DNA of 64,000 bases from an uncultured Treponema sp. (GCA_946186185.1 CAMHMJ010000017.1:1-64000); one strand, 5' to 3'. Shown: positions 32,398-42,035, counted from the first letter of the stretch. Numbers and translations: made by a program. Notes: generated by a model not told the origin, from the sequence alone.

Positions 32398-34833
32398 CTA
32401 CCTCACCCGCGCCACTCTCATCAAATCCAGGTGTATCGGGTTCAGGGCGCCGTGCTGAGTGTGGCACCAGTCGTCGGTGGAAAGGCGGATGGTGTGCTTT
32501 CCTTTTTCCAGGTGGATTACGGTTGGGGCGGTGAAGTTCCAGGTTACCCAGGAGCCCTGCTGCGGGAAGGCAAGACGGCGGACCAGCATGTCATCTGCGC
32601 TTAAAGCGAGCACGGCGCACTTTTCGCCGGTATTGATGGGGCCGTGGCCGTTTTTGAAACGGAAGTCTACTGCGTAATCGCCGGTTTTCTTTGCTTCAAA
32701 GGTGAAAAGAATGTAGTCGCCTTCTTCCTTGCCGAAGTCCTTTACATATTCAGCAAAGTTGGCGTCGGTTTTTGAAAGCTCGTCGGTAATTCTTGCCTTA
32801 AAGACTTCCATCTGTTTTTCCGTACCGCGGCTTCCTTCCTGTGTATGAACGTCAGCGCTTTCAGCTTCCAAGAGGGTGGTGTTTTTGTAATTTTCCGTGC
32901 GCACGCTTTTTGAAGGGAAGAGCGGGATATCTTCAAGCTGGAAGCCCTCTTTTACACTGGAGGCTTCCGGCACTGCGAAGGCCTGTACTACCGAAAGCAC
33001 ATCGCCGGCTTTTAAGGTCATTTCGTTTTTGTCGGTGGCTTTTGCGGCATTTTTTGCGGTCAATGCACTTTCACCGGCATCCTTTAGGATTTTCCAGCCG
33101 TCCTTGTTTTTTGGCTTAAAGCTGATGTCGGTTTTCTTCCCGTCGCTGTCGGAAATTGAATTTGGCACCTGAGGAGTTACGGTTGCGGCATCAAAAAGCG
33201 GTTTTACCCGGGAAGCCTCATCGTAAGATTTTGAAAAGTCCTCTGATTTCTTTAAAGCAATCTGAATACTCACAGGGCTTGCCCCGTTTTTATACAGGCT
33301 TTCGTACGGAATTACATAATCCGTGCTGACTGTAGCGCCGTTCAGTTTGAAGGATTCTACAGTGTCTCCGCTTCCGGTTACTTCAATAGAAAGAGTGGTT
33401 TTTCCAACCGCAAGCTTTTCCATTTTCATTCCGCTTGCGAGGGCTTTTAAGTTTACGGAGGCTATGCCGCTTCCATACCCACGCCCATTTGAGACTTCAC
33501 TTCCACTGGCCGAGTCTCCAGCCCCACGACCATTTGAAATCCCGCTTTCATTTCCAGCTACACCAGCCGTTTCATCAGTCGTCTTTCCCGCTCCCGCACT
33601 CACCTCTTCTGAATCAAAAATAAACGGCCGAACCGCAATTCCGTTTTCCGTAAATTCAATTCCAAAGAAAATGCGGTAAATGTAGGCTAAAAATCCGGCA
33701 TCCGACCAGAGCTGTCTGTCCGAGTTTGTCTGTGTCTCCGGAGAAAAGCTGGAAGCAACATAGTTTTCCTTGAAGGTTCCGAATTTTTCTGCGGCTTTTA
33801 CCATTGCCTTGAATTCGTATTCTGCGTTATATGCGTCACCGGCTTTTTTTGAGGCAAGGCCGCGATAGCCTTGAACAAATGGCCATACGGCGTCGTTATG
33901 GTATGAAGGAATTGTTGAAAGCTGAGGAGCCACAACGGAAAGTCCCCAGGTCTGTGGTTTTACCGCTCCGATTACGTTTTTGTACGCATCTTCCGGGGCA
34001 ACTCCAAGAATGACGCCAAGGGATTCCCCTAAGGTTTCATAGCCTTCGTAGGTGTATGTGTAGATGTCCTTCAGCAAAATTGAAGCAAAATATTTATTTT
34101 CTTCAAGCCAGAATTTTTTGATGATGGCATTTTTCAGTTCTTCGCTTCTTTTTTGCCACGTCAAAACCGTTTCTTCGCTTTTTCCGGTGATTTTTGCCAG
34201 GGAGCAAACCTTTTCAAGTGCTGAAAAATACATCATGTTTGTTCCCAGAGCGTAGCTTTCAGCGATGTATTCGTTGGTTGCCCACCGCGGGTATGACTGT
34301 TCACGCCAGTCAAGGAAGCTGGATTCTCCCCGGAAAATGCCTTTTTCTTTATCAAAATTTACCTGATAATCATGAGCCAGAGTTTTTTCCGCCACGCTGT
34401 AAACCCATTCAAAATATTCCGGGCTCTGCTTAAAGAGGGCATAATCGTATGCTGCCGTAATCCAGGTGATTCGGTCGGTGCTTACAGGCCAGCTTCCGCC
34501 GCTTCCTGTGTCCTGAAGAATAATTCCGTTTTCAACCCGGCTGGCCAGGGATTTTTCTACGGCTTCAGGGAATAAAAATGAAAGACCAAGGTCGATGGCG
34601 TAGGACATGTCCCGGGTCCAGGCGGTAGGCCAGTTTGCTCCGGCGCAGAAGGTTCCGTCGCTGCGGATATTTTTCTGAACTTCAGTCTGTGCAAGCTGAA
34701 CCAGGGAGTTGATTTTTGAATCTGCGGTTTTTACAACCGGAAGTGCAGAAAGGCTTGCACTGCAAAGGACCGAAAAGGCAGTCACAGCAGCAAAAGCCCG
34801 GATTTTACGAATCACAATGGAAGATTTTTTCAT
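32398..34833 (-). CDS. Exported (alpha/alpha)6-barrel glycoside hydrolase-like protein
   Basis: About 811 residues from the ATG at 34833 (GGGGG upstream). A signal peptide (about 1-31, LCSASLSA) exports it. Residues 40-415 resemble alpha-toroid glycosidases of the GH63/trehalase-like type: GANWPTAWTRDMSYAIDLG, DTGSGGSWPVSTDRITWI, SFLDWREQSYPRWATNEYIAES and LWSDAGFLAYIYRIFFGI. A Gly/Ser/Ala-rich tandem-like linker (about 425-470; SNGRG occurs twice) leads to a beta-rich part, and the last 130 residues (DYILFTFEAKKTGDYAVDFRFKNG) look like a CBM6/35-type sugar-binding module. The substrate is unknown; an alpha-glucan or plant oligosaccharide is plausible. Confidence 0.75.
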   Translation of the reverse strand: MKKSSIVIRKIRAFAAVTAFSVLCSASLSALPVVKTADSKINSLVQLAQTEVQKNIRSDGTFCAGANWPTAWTRDMSYAIDLGLSFLFPEAVEKSLASRVENGIILQDTGSGGSWPVSTDRITWITAAYDYALFKQSPEYFEWVYSVAEKTLAHDYQVNFDKEKGIFRGESSFLDWREQSYPRWATNEYIAESYALGTNMMYFSALEKVCSLAKITGKSEETVLTWQKRSEELKNAIIKKFWLEENKYFASILLKDIYTYTYEGYETLGESLGVILGVAPEDAYKNVIGAVKPQTWGLSVVAPQLSTIPSYHNDAVWPFVQGYRGLASKKAGDAYNAEYEFKAMVKAAEKFGTFKENYVASSFSPETQTNSDRQLWSDAGFLAYIYRIFFGIEFTENGIAVRPFIFDSEEVSAGAGKTTDETAGVAGNESGISNGRGAGDSASGSEVSNGRGYGSGIASVNLKALASGMKMEKLAVGKTTLSIEVTGSGDTVESFKLNGATVSTDYVIPYESLYKNGASPVSIQIALKKSEDFSKSYDEASRVKPLFDAATVTPQVPNSISDSDGKKTDISFKPKNKDGWKILKDAGESALTAKNAAKATDKNEMTLKAGDVLSVVQAFAVPEASSVKEGFQLEDIPLFPSKSVRTENYKNTTLLEAESADVHTQEGSRGTEKQMEVFKARITDELSKTDANFAEYVKDFGKEEGDYILFTFEAKKTGDYAVDFRFKNGHGPINTGEKCAVLALSADDMLVRRLAFPQQGSWVTWNFTAPTVIHLEKGKHTIRLSTDDWCHTQHGALNPIHLDLMRVARVR

Positions 34834-34850
34834 TTTATTCCCCCGCATAT

Positions 34851-34883
34851 AAAAAAGGCCAGAACCTTTGGATTCTGACCTTT
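34851..34883 (-). terminator. Terminator of pheS
   Basis: On the minus strand, AAGGTCAGAA pairs with TTCTGGCCTT and is followed by TTTTTT. It sits between the pheS stop and the start of the next minus-strand gene. Confidence 0.85.
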
Positions 34884-34897
34884 GAAATTTCTATAAA

Positions 34898-36454
34898 CTA
34901 GAACTTTGCCCGTCTCTGACGAACTTTTTCGATGTCTTCGCAGAAAAGCTCGCGGAGGTCGTTCAAGCCCAGAGCCATAAGAGCCATTCGGTCGATACCT
35001 ATACCCCAAGCCAGAACTGGACAATCAACGCCCATGGCCTTTGTAACTTCCGGTCTGAAGATACCTGAACCTCCAAGCTCAAACCAGCCCAAAACTGGGT
35101 GTTTGATATGAACTTCGATAGAAGGTTCTGTGAACGGGAAGTAGCCAGGAACATATTTAACTTCTGTAGCACCTGCGATTTCCTTTGCGAACATTTCAAG
35201 GAAGCCTAAAAGTGTCTTAAGGTTTACATCGTCACCAAGAACGATACCTTCTGTCTGGTAGAAGTCGCTCAAGTGAGTTGCGTCTACTTTGTCGTAGCGG
35301 AAACAGCGTGCGATTCCGAAGTATTTTCCTGGAATTTCAGCCTTGTGAAGCTGGTGTGCCGAAAGTACGGTTCCCTGACTTCTCAAAATAAGGCGGCGTG
35401 TAAATTCGTGGTCGAATTCGTAGTTCCATCCGCGGCTTCCTGTGTTTCCACCGTTTTTGTGAACGTTTGCAATATTTGTAAGATATGGTTCTTCAATTGA
35501 TTTTGCGTGTGTCGGATTCTTGATGCGGTATACATCGTGAATATCGCGGGCAGCGTGGAACTGAGGCATAAAGAGTGCGTCTCCGTTCCAGAATTCTGTT
35601 TCTACAAGCGGACCGTCAAATTCCTGGAAACCGAGTGAACAGAGCTTGTCTTTTACAGATTCAAGGAACTGAACATAAGGGTTTGTGCGTCCCGGAATGA
35701 TTCGTGCCGGCGGAATAGCGATGTTGTATCCGCGGAAAGTTCCGTTCTTCCATTCTCCAGATGCAAGCATTTTTGGTGTAACTTCACCGATTTCGTTTCC
35801 GGTAACGCCTGCTTTTTTAAGAGCGTCAACAACCTGTTTTGCGTCTGCAACGATTTTATGAATTACAGTTTCTCTTTCAATCATTTTGAAAGGAGCGTCA
35901 GCAGCACCGCGTTTTTTTGCCAGAGTTGCGATAACGTCCTGTTCTTCTTTTGAAAGGTTTGCGTTGTCTAAAAGTCCGTTTTCAGCCTTGCATGCTTTTT
36001 TCAAGAGTTCGCTTGTAACTGCGATGCGTGCAGGGGTTGCGGCACCGGTGTATTCAACCTTCTTTTCGGCATTCATCTTGAATACGCCTTCTTTTACCAA
36101 AGGACCATAAGCTGAACCGATTTCCTTCTGTTCAACGTTGATTCCTGCGGCGATTTCCGGCATGGTTTTTGGACCGTTTTCCTTTACGAATGCGATTGCC
36201 CGCTCTTCAACTGTTCCAGTTTCTGCAAGCGCGCGTCCCATATCAGTGATTTCGTAGTAGGTGTGTGCCTTGCGTCCAACTTCTTTAAGAAGATTTTTTC
36301 CGGTAAGCCAGCTGAATGCCTGATTAGCATGGCCTTCCTTATAATTAAGTTCGTTAATAAGTTTTTCCGACGTGAGCTCGTCTTTGTCGGAATACTTGAG
36401 AAGCACCTTCACCTCAAGCGGGTGAAGGTTTTTGATGATGTTTGAAATGTCCAT
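34898..36454 (-). CDS. pheS: Phenylalanyl-tRNA synthetase alpha subunit, archaeal/eukaryotic type
   Basis: A 518-residue PheS charging tRNA-Phe with PheT, which is not in the window. The N-terminal 160 residues contain winged-helix modules (LTSEKLINELNYKEGHANQAFSWL), seen in archaeal and eukaryotic PheS rather than the shorter bacterial form. The class II catalytic core has FRGYNIAIPPARIIPGRTNPY, GPLVETEFWNGDALFMPQFHAARD, RCFRYDKVDATH and GWFELGGSGIFRPEV. Spirochaetes are known to use this archaeal-type enzyme. There is no ribosome-binding site: TATAAT ends 6 nt before the ATG with a good -35, so the mRNA is probably leaderless. Confidence 0.95.
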   Translation of the reverse strand: MDISNIIKNLHPLEVKVLLKYSDKDELTSEKLINELNYKEGHANQAFSWLTGKNLLKEVGRKAHTYYEITDMGRALAETGTVEERAIAFVKENGPKTMPEIAAGINVEQKEIGSAYGPLVKEGVFKMNAEKKVEYTGAATPARIAVTSELLKKACKAENGLLDNANLSKEEQDVIATLAKKRGAADAPFKMIERETVIHKIVADAKQVVDALKKAGVTGNEIGEVTPKMLASGEWKNGTFRGYNIAIPPARIIPGRTNPYVQFLESVKDKLCSLGFQEFDGPLVETEFWNGDALFMPQFHAARDIHDVYRIKNPTHAKSIEEPYLTNIANVHKNGGNTGSRGWNYEFDHEFTRRLILRSQGTVLSAHQLHKAEIPGKYFGIARCFRYDKVDATHLSDFYQTEGIVLGDDVNLKTLLGFLEMFAKEIAGATEVKYVPGYFPFTEPSIEVHIKHPVLGWFELGGSGIFRPEVTKAMGVDCPVLAWGIGIDRMALMALGLNDLRELFCEDIEKVRQRRAKF

Positions 36455-36460
36455 TTTTTT

Positions 36461-36489
36461 ATTATAACCTTTTAAGACTAACGAGTAAA
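36461..36489 (-). promoter_or_regulatory. Leaderless-type promoter of pheS
   Basis: TTTACT (36489-36484), 17 bp, TATAAT (36466-36461), then AAAAAA and the ATG at 36454. It overlaps the 3' end of the upstream gene. Confidence 0.8.
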
Positions 36490-36882
36490 CTTAACGTGGG
36501 AAATATACTGTGCCCAGCGGATTCCTCGGTTGTCCTTAAAATATTTTTCTCTGTCTCTTTCCATGTATTTGTAGTGATAGTACTTATTCTCTTTTGTAAA
36601 ATCTTCAAGACAGCCCATGATTGCGTTCATTGCATTTCCTGGTTCATAAAGATTGTACATACAGGTATAAGTAATTCTTACTTCGTCTACCATAGGAGTA
36701 TACTCGATAACTACTTTTCCTGTTTTGTCTTCCGGCATCAGGTGCATATCGGAAGGCGTGATAACCTTTTTTGTGAGATCGACTTTTACGTCGTCATCCG
36801 GCAATGCAGAAGCTGTTGACTGTGCAAAGGCAGCGCCTGCAAGCAAGAAAAGTGAAGCAAAAATTGCCAAAGTTTTTTTCAT
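36478..36882 (-). CDS. Exported protein of unknown function
   Basis: A 134-residue protein with a clear signal peptide (LLAGAAFA-QSTASA) and a GGAGG ribosome-binding site. The mature part is small, Tyr/Lys/Asp-rich, contains two Cys (in TYTCMYN and IMGCLED) and no recognised motif. Its last codons contain the -35 box of the pheS promoter. It is the last gene of a same-strand cluster with the 276-residue exported protein, rhomboid and GGDEF genes. Not recognised. Confidence 0.7.
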   Translation of the reverse strand: MKKTLAIFASLFLLAGAAFAQSTASALPDDDVKVDLTKKVITPSDMHLMPEDKTGKVVIEYTPMVDEVRITYTCMYNLYEPGNAMNAIMGCLEDFTKENKYYHYKYMERDREKYFKDNRGIRWAQYISHVKFTR

Positions 36883-36925
36883 AATTCCTCCAACCTAAAA
36901 AACAGATTAGATAGTTTTTTTGGTG

Positions 36926-37756
36926 CTAAAATTGAGTGTACTTAACTATTTTATCCGTTTCTAGGAAAAAATCAAGTTCTACTATATATTGACCGGCTTT
37001 TAAACCGATTTTTGGCGTATTTCGTATGATTACTTTTCCGGTAATCTCTTTTGGCTTGTTTTTCAGGATTTCGCGGTAGTATGCCCGCAGAGCTTCCTTT
37101 AAGGCGTCTTCCGAAGCGTCCTGAATGCCCTTAAAGCCCTCCCGTGTTTTGCCGTAGCCCCGGCCGTGTGCTTTTTTTGAGGTGATTGAAGACCAGGCTT
37201 TTAAGTTCCACACCATCTGGGGTGTGCGTGTAAATTCTACCCAGCAGTGAAGCAGATTGTCCTGAATCCAGGGTTTTGCGTAGGTTATTTTTCCGTCGGA
37301 AGGTTGAATTGTGTTTATGGGGGTAACTTCAAAATATTCCTGAACGCCCCGCATTTTGTCATACGGCACATAGCAGAAGTTCCAGCCGTAAACCATTCCG
37401 TTTAAAAGGTACGGGCCCGTTTTATGAAGGCGGGAAATTGCAAATCCGTAAATGTCGCTGATTTCGTCTCCAGAAAGGGTGTTTTTATCTGCAGAAGAAG
37501 CGTTTTCGTCTGCGGGATTTCGGGCAACTTCAGCGGTGCTGCTTGAGTTTTCAGGAGCAGCATTTTCATTTTCTGCCAGTTCTGCTAAGCCCGGTTCGGC
37601 ATCAATTTCTGCCCATAGAGGAAGGTGAATTCGTTCGGTAAAATCCAGGTGCTGTGAAAAAGCCGGCAGGCACAGGAAAGCGACCGTAAAGCACCAGAAA
37701 AGGATGAGAATTATTCTTCTTTGTTTTCCGAATGGTTTGAATAAGCTTCTTTCCAT
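36926..37756 (-). CDS. Membrane-anchored or secreted protein of unknown function
   Basis: A 276-residue protein. The N-terminal hydrophobic segment (about 14-34, LILFWCFTVAFLCLPAFS) is a signal peptide or anchor. Residues 55-100 are an Ala/Glu/Asn/Ser-rich linker. The rest is a compact domain with many Trp/Tyr (GMVYGWNFCYVPYD, WVEFTRTPQMVWNLKAWSS) ending in KAGQYIVELDFFLETDKIVKY. No family is recognised. Its start overlaps the rhomboid gene by 46 bp, so translation is probably coupled. Confidence 0.7.
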   Translation of the reverse strand: MERSLFKPFGKQRRIILILFWCFTVAFLCLPAFSQHLDFTERIHLPLWAEIDAEPGLAELAENENAAPENSSSTAEVARNPADENASSADKNTLSGDEISDIYGFAISRLHKTGPYLLNGMVYGWNFCYVPYDKMRGVQEYFEVTPINTIQPSDGKITYAKPWIQDNLLHCWVEFTRTPQMVWNLKAWSSITSKKAHGRGYGKTREGFKGIQDASEDALKEALRAYYREILKNKPKEITGKVIIRNTPKIGLKAGQYIVELDFFLETDKIVKYTQF

Positions 37757-38382
37757 ACTCTGAAGGGGTTCACTCCAATCCTTATAATAAAATACAGGTA
37801 CGAAACTAAGAAGCCAAACAAATGTGTAAAATGTGCCACGTTCGACCTGAATCCAAAAAACTGACTGAAAAGCTCAATGGCTGCGTATACTAATATAAGT
37901 ATCGGAGAAGGAATTGGTAACAAACCCCAGAGATAAATATTTGCTTTTGGGAAAACTACAGCAAAAGCAAACAGAATTGAAAAGAGGGCGCCGCTGGCTC
38001 CGATTAAAATTGCAGAAAAGGTTCTGCTTAAAATATATGTTCCCAGGGAAAGAAGGCCGCTTAAAATTCCTCCTGTAAAATACAGAAGAAGAAATTCCCG
38101 GCTTCCAATGGCTTTTTCAAGGCTTAGCCCAAAAAAGAAAAGCCCGATCATGTTGGAAAGAAGGTGCATCATTCCGCCGTGAATGAACATGTAGGTGAAG
38201 GGCTGCCAGTACATTTTGTACTGCAAAAAAAGAGAAGGACAAAGTCCCAGGTACAGTTTTAGGCGGGGAAACAATGTTGTTGCGCCAAACATAATGCAGT
38301 TTGCAATTATTAAGTACAGGCTCACTTTGTGAAATTTATAGGTAAAATGACGCCTTATCAGAAGTGTATGAGAATTTTCCAT
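37711..38382 (-). CDS. Rhomboid-family intramembrane serine protease
   Basis: A 223-residue, six-helix membrane protein. The catalytic Ser lies in LIGASGALFSILFAFAVV and the catalytic His in NVAHFTHLFGFLVSYLYF, giving an intact dyad. The loop 1 segment MYWQPFTYMFIHGGMMHLLSNM is typical (W-R/Q...F-x-H-x-x-x-x-H-x-x-x-N). It cleaves membrane proteins within the bilayer; the substrate is unknown. The start codon lies 12 nt after the GGDEF gene stop and has no good ribosome-binding site of its own. Confidence 0.9.
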   Translation of the reverse strand: MENSHTLLIRRHFTYKFHKVSLYLIIANCIMFGATTLFPRLKLYLGLCPSLFLQYKMYWQPFTYMFIHGGMMHLLSNMIGLFFFGLSLEKAIGSREFLLLYFTGGILSGLLSLGTYILSRTFSAILIGASGALFSILFAFAVVFPKANIYLWGLLPIPSPILILVYAAIELFSQFFGFRSNVAHFTHLFGFLVSYLYFIIRIGVNPFRVWKEAYSNHSENKEE

Positions 38383-38394
38383 ATTTTTTTTGGT

Positions 38395-39498
38395 TTAGTC
38401 CAGATCCTCTTCGCTTGGAGAAACAAGACTAGGCGGAGCATAGGTTACTCGGTTTCTTCCGTTGTGCTTTGACATATAGAGTCCCTGGTCGGCCTGATTA
38501 ACAAGCTGTTTCGGGTTAGTAATCGGGTTTGTTTCCGCATCAAAAACGGCGACACCGCTGGAAATCGTAACGTGAAGGTGCTGGTCATTAAACTGAAAGT
38601 CATGACTTTCAATTGTGCTGCGGATTCGTTCAGCGATTGTAACGGCCACATCTTTTGCGGTGTCGTTCAAAAGAACGGTAAATTCTTCACCACCGTAGCG
38701 GCTGGCAAGGTCGTCTTCCCGCAAATTGCCCTTGATAAGGGCAGCAACTTCCTTAAGTACATAGTCACCGCATTCGTGACCATAGGTGTCGTTAAAATGC
38801 TTGAAAAAGTCGATGTCAAACATGATAACAGAAAGAGGAAGCTTCTGGGTCATTGCAACATCCAGCTTTTCGGTGAGTACATTAAAGAAGAAATATTTGA
38901 GCTTGAGCTGCGTCATCATATCGGTGGATGAGCGTTCAAGAAGGATTGCGTTGCTGATTGCAATAGAAGAAAGGGAACCGATTGCAAAAACCAGGTCTTT
39001 TTCGTAATCAGAATAGTCAGGGCCTGAATCTGCATCAACCATAAACCGTTCGCAAAGGTACAAAAGACCGTTCATGTGGTTTTTCTGAATGAGAGGAACG
39101 ATTAAAGTCGGTTCAAGAGTCTTCAAAATTTCAATGGAAGGACTGTTCGGGCATTTCTGCTTGATATAGTCCAGAGTAACCGGTTTTTTTGCCGAAGTAA
39201 GAACTGAAATCAGGGGATCCGAAACGGAAATCTGGTAATTCAGGTTTTCGATCGGGTTAATTATGTTCTGCTGGGTTTTTAAAACAAGATAATCGGAATT
39301 AATGTAATCTAGGACGAAAATTCCTGCATTTGCAACATGCAGCTGAGCCATACAGGAAAAAACGATGGATTCAAGGAGTGTAGAGGTCTCTAACGTTGAG
39401 TTAAATGATTTTGAGATATCGAGAAGTTGTTCCAGATCGTAAATACGTCTTTCGTATTGCGCAATCAACTCTTGATTTGCACTTCTCCGTTTTGCCAT
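38395..39498 (-). CDS. Diguanylate cyclase with N-terminal GAF-like sensor
   Basis: A 367-residue cytosolic signalling protein. A short coiled coil (residues 8-30) leads to a GAF-like domain (about 30-180) and a GGDEF domain with the active GGEEF motif (SRYGGEEFTVLL) near 265. The I-site RxxD (REDD) sits five residues before it, so product inhibition is probably intact. It makes cyclic di-GMP. AAGGAG lies upstream at an unusually long distance from the ATG. It starts a cluster with rhomboid and two exported proteins. Confidence 0.92.
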   Translation of the reverse strand: MAKRRSANQELIAQYERRIYDLEQLLDISKSFNSTLETSTLLESIVFSCMAQLHVANAGIFVLDYINSDYLVLKTQQNIINPIENLNYQISVSDPLISVLTSAKKPVTLDYIKQKCPNSPSIEILKTLEPTLIVPLIQKNHMNGLLYLCERFMVDADSGPDYSDYEKDLVFAIGSLSSIAISNAILLERSSTDMMTQLKLKYFFFNVLTEKLDVAMTQKLPLSVIMFDIDFFKHFNDTYGHECGDYVLKEVAALIKGNLREDDLASRYGGEEFTVLLNDTAKDVAVTIAERIRSTIESHDFQFNDQHLHVTISSGVAVFDAETNPITNPKQLVNQADQGLYMSKHNGRNRVTYAPPSLVSPSEEDLD

Positions 39499-39567
39499 TC
39501 TATATTTTTAACTCCTTGTTTTTAAAACCGCGCTAGCGGCACGCAACGGTCAGTCTAGATTGCTCAA

Positions 39568-41142
39568 TTATTGCCCGTTAATTATAGCATAGTTCTTCAT
39601 TATTTTAAAGAAGTTTTCCCAATTTGGATACTGCTGCTCAAGTTGATTTGTATTATCCCGGTTTCTGGAAGACATCATCAGAACCTTCAGGTTTGAAATA
39701 ATCTCACTTGTCGGCTTTTTTGCATCTGTAATCAGATCTCCCAGATGTTTATATAGTCGGTTAAGGGAGTTAGTTTCTTTAGTAACGATTTTGTTTGCTT
39801 CAGAGTTTATTTCGTTTATTGCCTGCTCCAGTTTTTTAAGGAAGTCCGGGTCATTTTTGCCATCCCGGATGTAGCCTTCAAGAATTGCACTTGAATATTT
39901 TGCACCGTTTACAAAAAGTCCTTCAAAATCAGAAATTGCCTGAGAGGTTTCAAGGGCAGCGTATACATCGTTTGAAAATTCCGTTTTGTAGGCAGGATTG
40001 TTAAAAAATCCTTCAATTACAATGTCGTTTAAAAGTGAACGGATTGGCTCTGTCAGGTAAAGGGTAAGGAAGGTCTTTAAAATCTGCATTGGAAGAATCC
40101 ACAGGAAGGAACTCTGACCGTTCTGAATCAGCTTGTTGTTGAAATTCTCGTTGTAGCCGGAAAGCTCCAGCATCGGTGTGCTTCCAAAAAGCTGAGAAAG
40201 CTCAGTTTTGATGTTTTCATCCTTCATCTCTGTTTTGATTCGGAGTTCGTCAGCTTTAAAGCGGCTCTGCATCATCTGCTCAAAATTGTGGCAGGCAGAT
40301 TCCTTGTAGGTAACAAATTTCGGCTCGTAGGCCATATCCTGCTTTGTATAGCGGATCAGCTGGCGAAGCTTTTCTGTGGTAAGCACATTGTTCAGGATAT
40401 AGGCGATTGCCTTTACATTTTTGAAAAGCGCTTCAGTATCGGCCTTGGTGGAATTTCCGCTTGAACGAAGCTGCTCCAGGGCGGCAATGGCATTCAGGAT
40501 TGAATTTGAGAAAGTAAGCCCGTTCACCTGATAAAACAGGTCTTCCAGGGCGGAACTGAGCCTATCAGCAAAAATTTCCTGGTAGGTAGGCTGATAATTT
40601 CCGTCGGCGGCTATAAAATTCGGGTCAAAAACCTGGATTATGGTTACAAAATTAAAACGGCAGAAATCCGAAAGCTGGTGAAGGGTAATCAGGTTTTTAT
40701 CGATTTTGCGGAAATTTTCCGCTGCAAGAGCGTGTAAAAGCTTGTCCAGACTTCTTCGCTGACGGTCAAAAATCTGGGAAGTGGTCATGCTTGAAGTGTT
40801 CAGTTCTTCAATTCTTCCGGCATAGGAAAGTCGTTCAAGTTCCTTTTGTTCTTCGTTTTTATAGCCGGTGATTACAAGCTGAGCTTCAAATCGGTGTGCT
40901 TTCTGTGCATCCGGACTGCCGATTGTGGCAGAAAAAAGGTTGTTAAGGGGTTTTGTATTAATATATAGAAGACGAATTGCTTCTGCAAAATTCGGCTGGA
41001 GGTTTCCGTTCAGGAAAATCTGAGGTGTGTAACTTTTTAATTCTGTTTCGAGCTTTTTCAGCTGAAGCTTTTTCTGAACCTCCGGGGAATTCCGGTTAAA
41101 AATCGATTCAAAAAAGTCAGTGATAGCCTGGAGTATACTCAT
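39568..41142 (-). CDS. Treponema-type conserved protein of unknown function
   Basis: A 524-residue, largely helical protein without signal peptide or membrane segments (MSILQAITDFFESIFNRNSPEV). I believe it belongs to the family of Treponema proteins catalogued as DUF5312, but this is from memory and unchecked. No catalytic motif is visible. The start has no ribosome-binding site; TAAAAT ends 6 nt before the ATG. It lies just upstream of the GGDEF gene on the same strand. Confidence 0.65.
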   Translation of the reverse strand: MSILQAITDFFESIFNRNSPEVQKKLQLKKLETELKSYTPQIFLNGNLQPNFAEAIRLLYINTKPLNNLFSATIGSPDAQKAHRFEAQLVITGYKNEEQKELERLSYAGRIEELNTSSMTTSQIFDRQRRSLDKLLHALAAENFRKIDKNLITLHQLSDFCRFNFVTIIQVFDPNFIAADGNYQPTYQEIFADRLSSALEDLFYQVNGLTFSNSILNAIAALEQLRSSGNSTKADTEALFKNVKAIAYILNNVLTTEKLRQLIRYTKQDMAYEPKFVTYKESACHNFEQMMQSRFKADELRIKTEMKDENIKTELSQLFGSTPMLELSGYNENFNNKLIQNGQSSFLWILPMQILKTFLTLYLTEPIRSLLNDIVIEGFFNNPAYKTEFSNDVYAALETSQAISDFEGLFVNGAKYSSAILEGYIRDGKNDPDFLKKLEQAINEINSEANKIVTKETNSLNRLYKHLGDLITDAKKPTSEIISNLKVLMMSSRNRDNTNQLEQQYPNWENFFKIMKNYAIINGQ

Positions 41143-41148
41143 AGGGTA

Positions 41149-41154
41149 ATTTTA
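41149..41154 (-). promoter_or_regulatory. Leaderless-type -10 element of the 524-residue protein gene
   Basis: TAAAAT ends exactly 6 nt (TACCCT) before the ATG at 41142. No clear -35 and no ribosome-binding site. Confidence 0.45.
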
Positions 41155-41184
41155 ATCGCAAAATTGAAAAAAATCTACACCTTG

Positions 41185-41317
41185 AAGGAGCGGGGTGTTT
41201 TGCCCAATGGGCCGTCACGAGTCGCTTCACAAGTGCCAATGCAAGCATTGTCATTTGCTCCGCTTTGTCGCGCCTTCAAAACAGGAACAGCGCTTCCGTC
41301 AATTTTTTACTGTTTCG
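41185..41317. repeat. Nested palindromic repeat, copy R6 with expanded core
   Basis: Read on the minus strand, AAAAAATTGACGGAAGCG then GTTCCTGTTTTGAAGGCG parallels copy R1 (AAAAAATTGGCGTAAGCG, GTTCCTGTTTTGAAAAAC). The far end has GCAAAACACCCCGCTCC, parallel to CAAAACAGGGTTCCCGCT. The core between differs fully and is longer. Confidence 0.6.
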
Positions 41318-41357
41318 TTTATAATGAGTAAGTTCTGCGCCCGCTCTTGAAGAGGTG

Positions 41358-42035
41358 TTAAATCTCCGAGAGGCTGATTTTTACAAGGGACGGGTTGGTT
41401 TTCAGTTTGCTGGAAAGAGAAAGGAGGTCGAAATCGCCTGAGGCTTTAACGGAAAAGCGGAAAATGAAGGTGTTTTCGGTAACGGACTCTTCGATGTTGG
41501 AGTCTTTAATCATTACCCCGGATTTTTTGATGGTGTTCTTGATTTCTTCAAAATTGAAGGAGGAATCTGTGTAAATCAGGGTGAGGGTCTTGGTTTTTTC
41601 TGCCGGAAAGAGCTTCCATTCAATTTTTTCAAGGATGAGAAGGCTGGTGAGTACAAGAATCAGGCTGAAGCCCGCGATAAAATACTGTCCGGCGCCGCAG
41701 GCAACGCCAAGCGCCATTGCCATAAGAACGATGGCGGCGGTGGTAAGTCCGCGCACATTCAGTCCGTGGTGCAAGATGGCGCCGCCGCCTACAAAACCGA
41801 TTCCCGTTACGATTCCTGCGGTAATTCGGGTCGGGTCGCCTTCCGGAACTCCCGGAATCATTGCGTTTTTTATGGAAAGCATACAGAGAACGGCGGAAGA
41901 AACGCTGATAAGGACAAGGGTTCGCATTCCAACGGTGTGCTGGCGGCTTTTTCGTTCAAGTCCCAGCAGCAGACCGCAGATAAAGCTTGAAGCGATTTTG
42001 AGAATGCAGTCTAAGTAAATGTTTTCCAGACTCAT
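41358..42035 (-). CDS. MgtC/SapB family membrane protein
   Basis: A 225-residue protein with four or five N-terminal helices carrying family signatures: CGLLLGLERKSRQHTVGMRTLVLIS, then RITAGIVTGIGFVGGGAILHHG and VRGLTTAAIVLMAMALGVACGAG. The C-terminal 75 residues form a soluble ACT-like domain. MgtC proteins are linked to growth at low Mg2+ and to F-ATPase or cell-wall control; the role here is unknown. AAGAGG lies 6 nt before the ATG. Confidence 0.9.
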   Translation of the reverse strand: MSLENIYLDCILKIASSFICGLLLGLERKSRQHTVGMRTLVLISVSSAVLCMLSIKNAMIPGVPEGDPTRITAGIVTGIGFVGGGAILHHGLNVRGLTTAAIVLMAMALGVACGAGQYFIAGFSLILVLTSLLILEKIEWKLFPAEKTKTLTLIYTDSSFNFEEIKNTIKKSGVMIKDSNIEESVTENTFIFRFSVKASGDFDLLSLSSKLKTNPSLVKISLSEI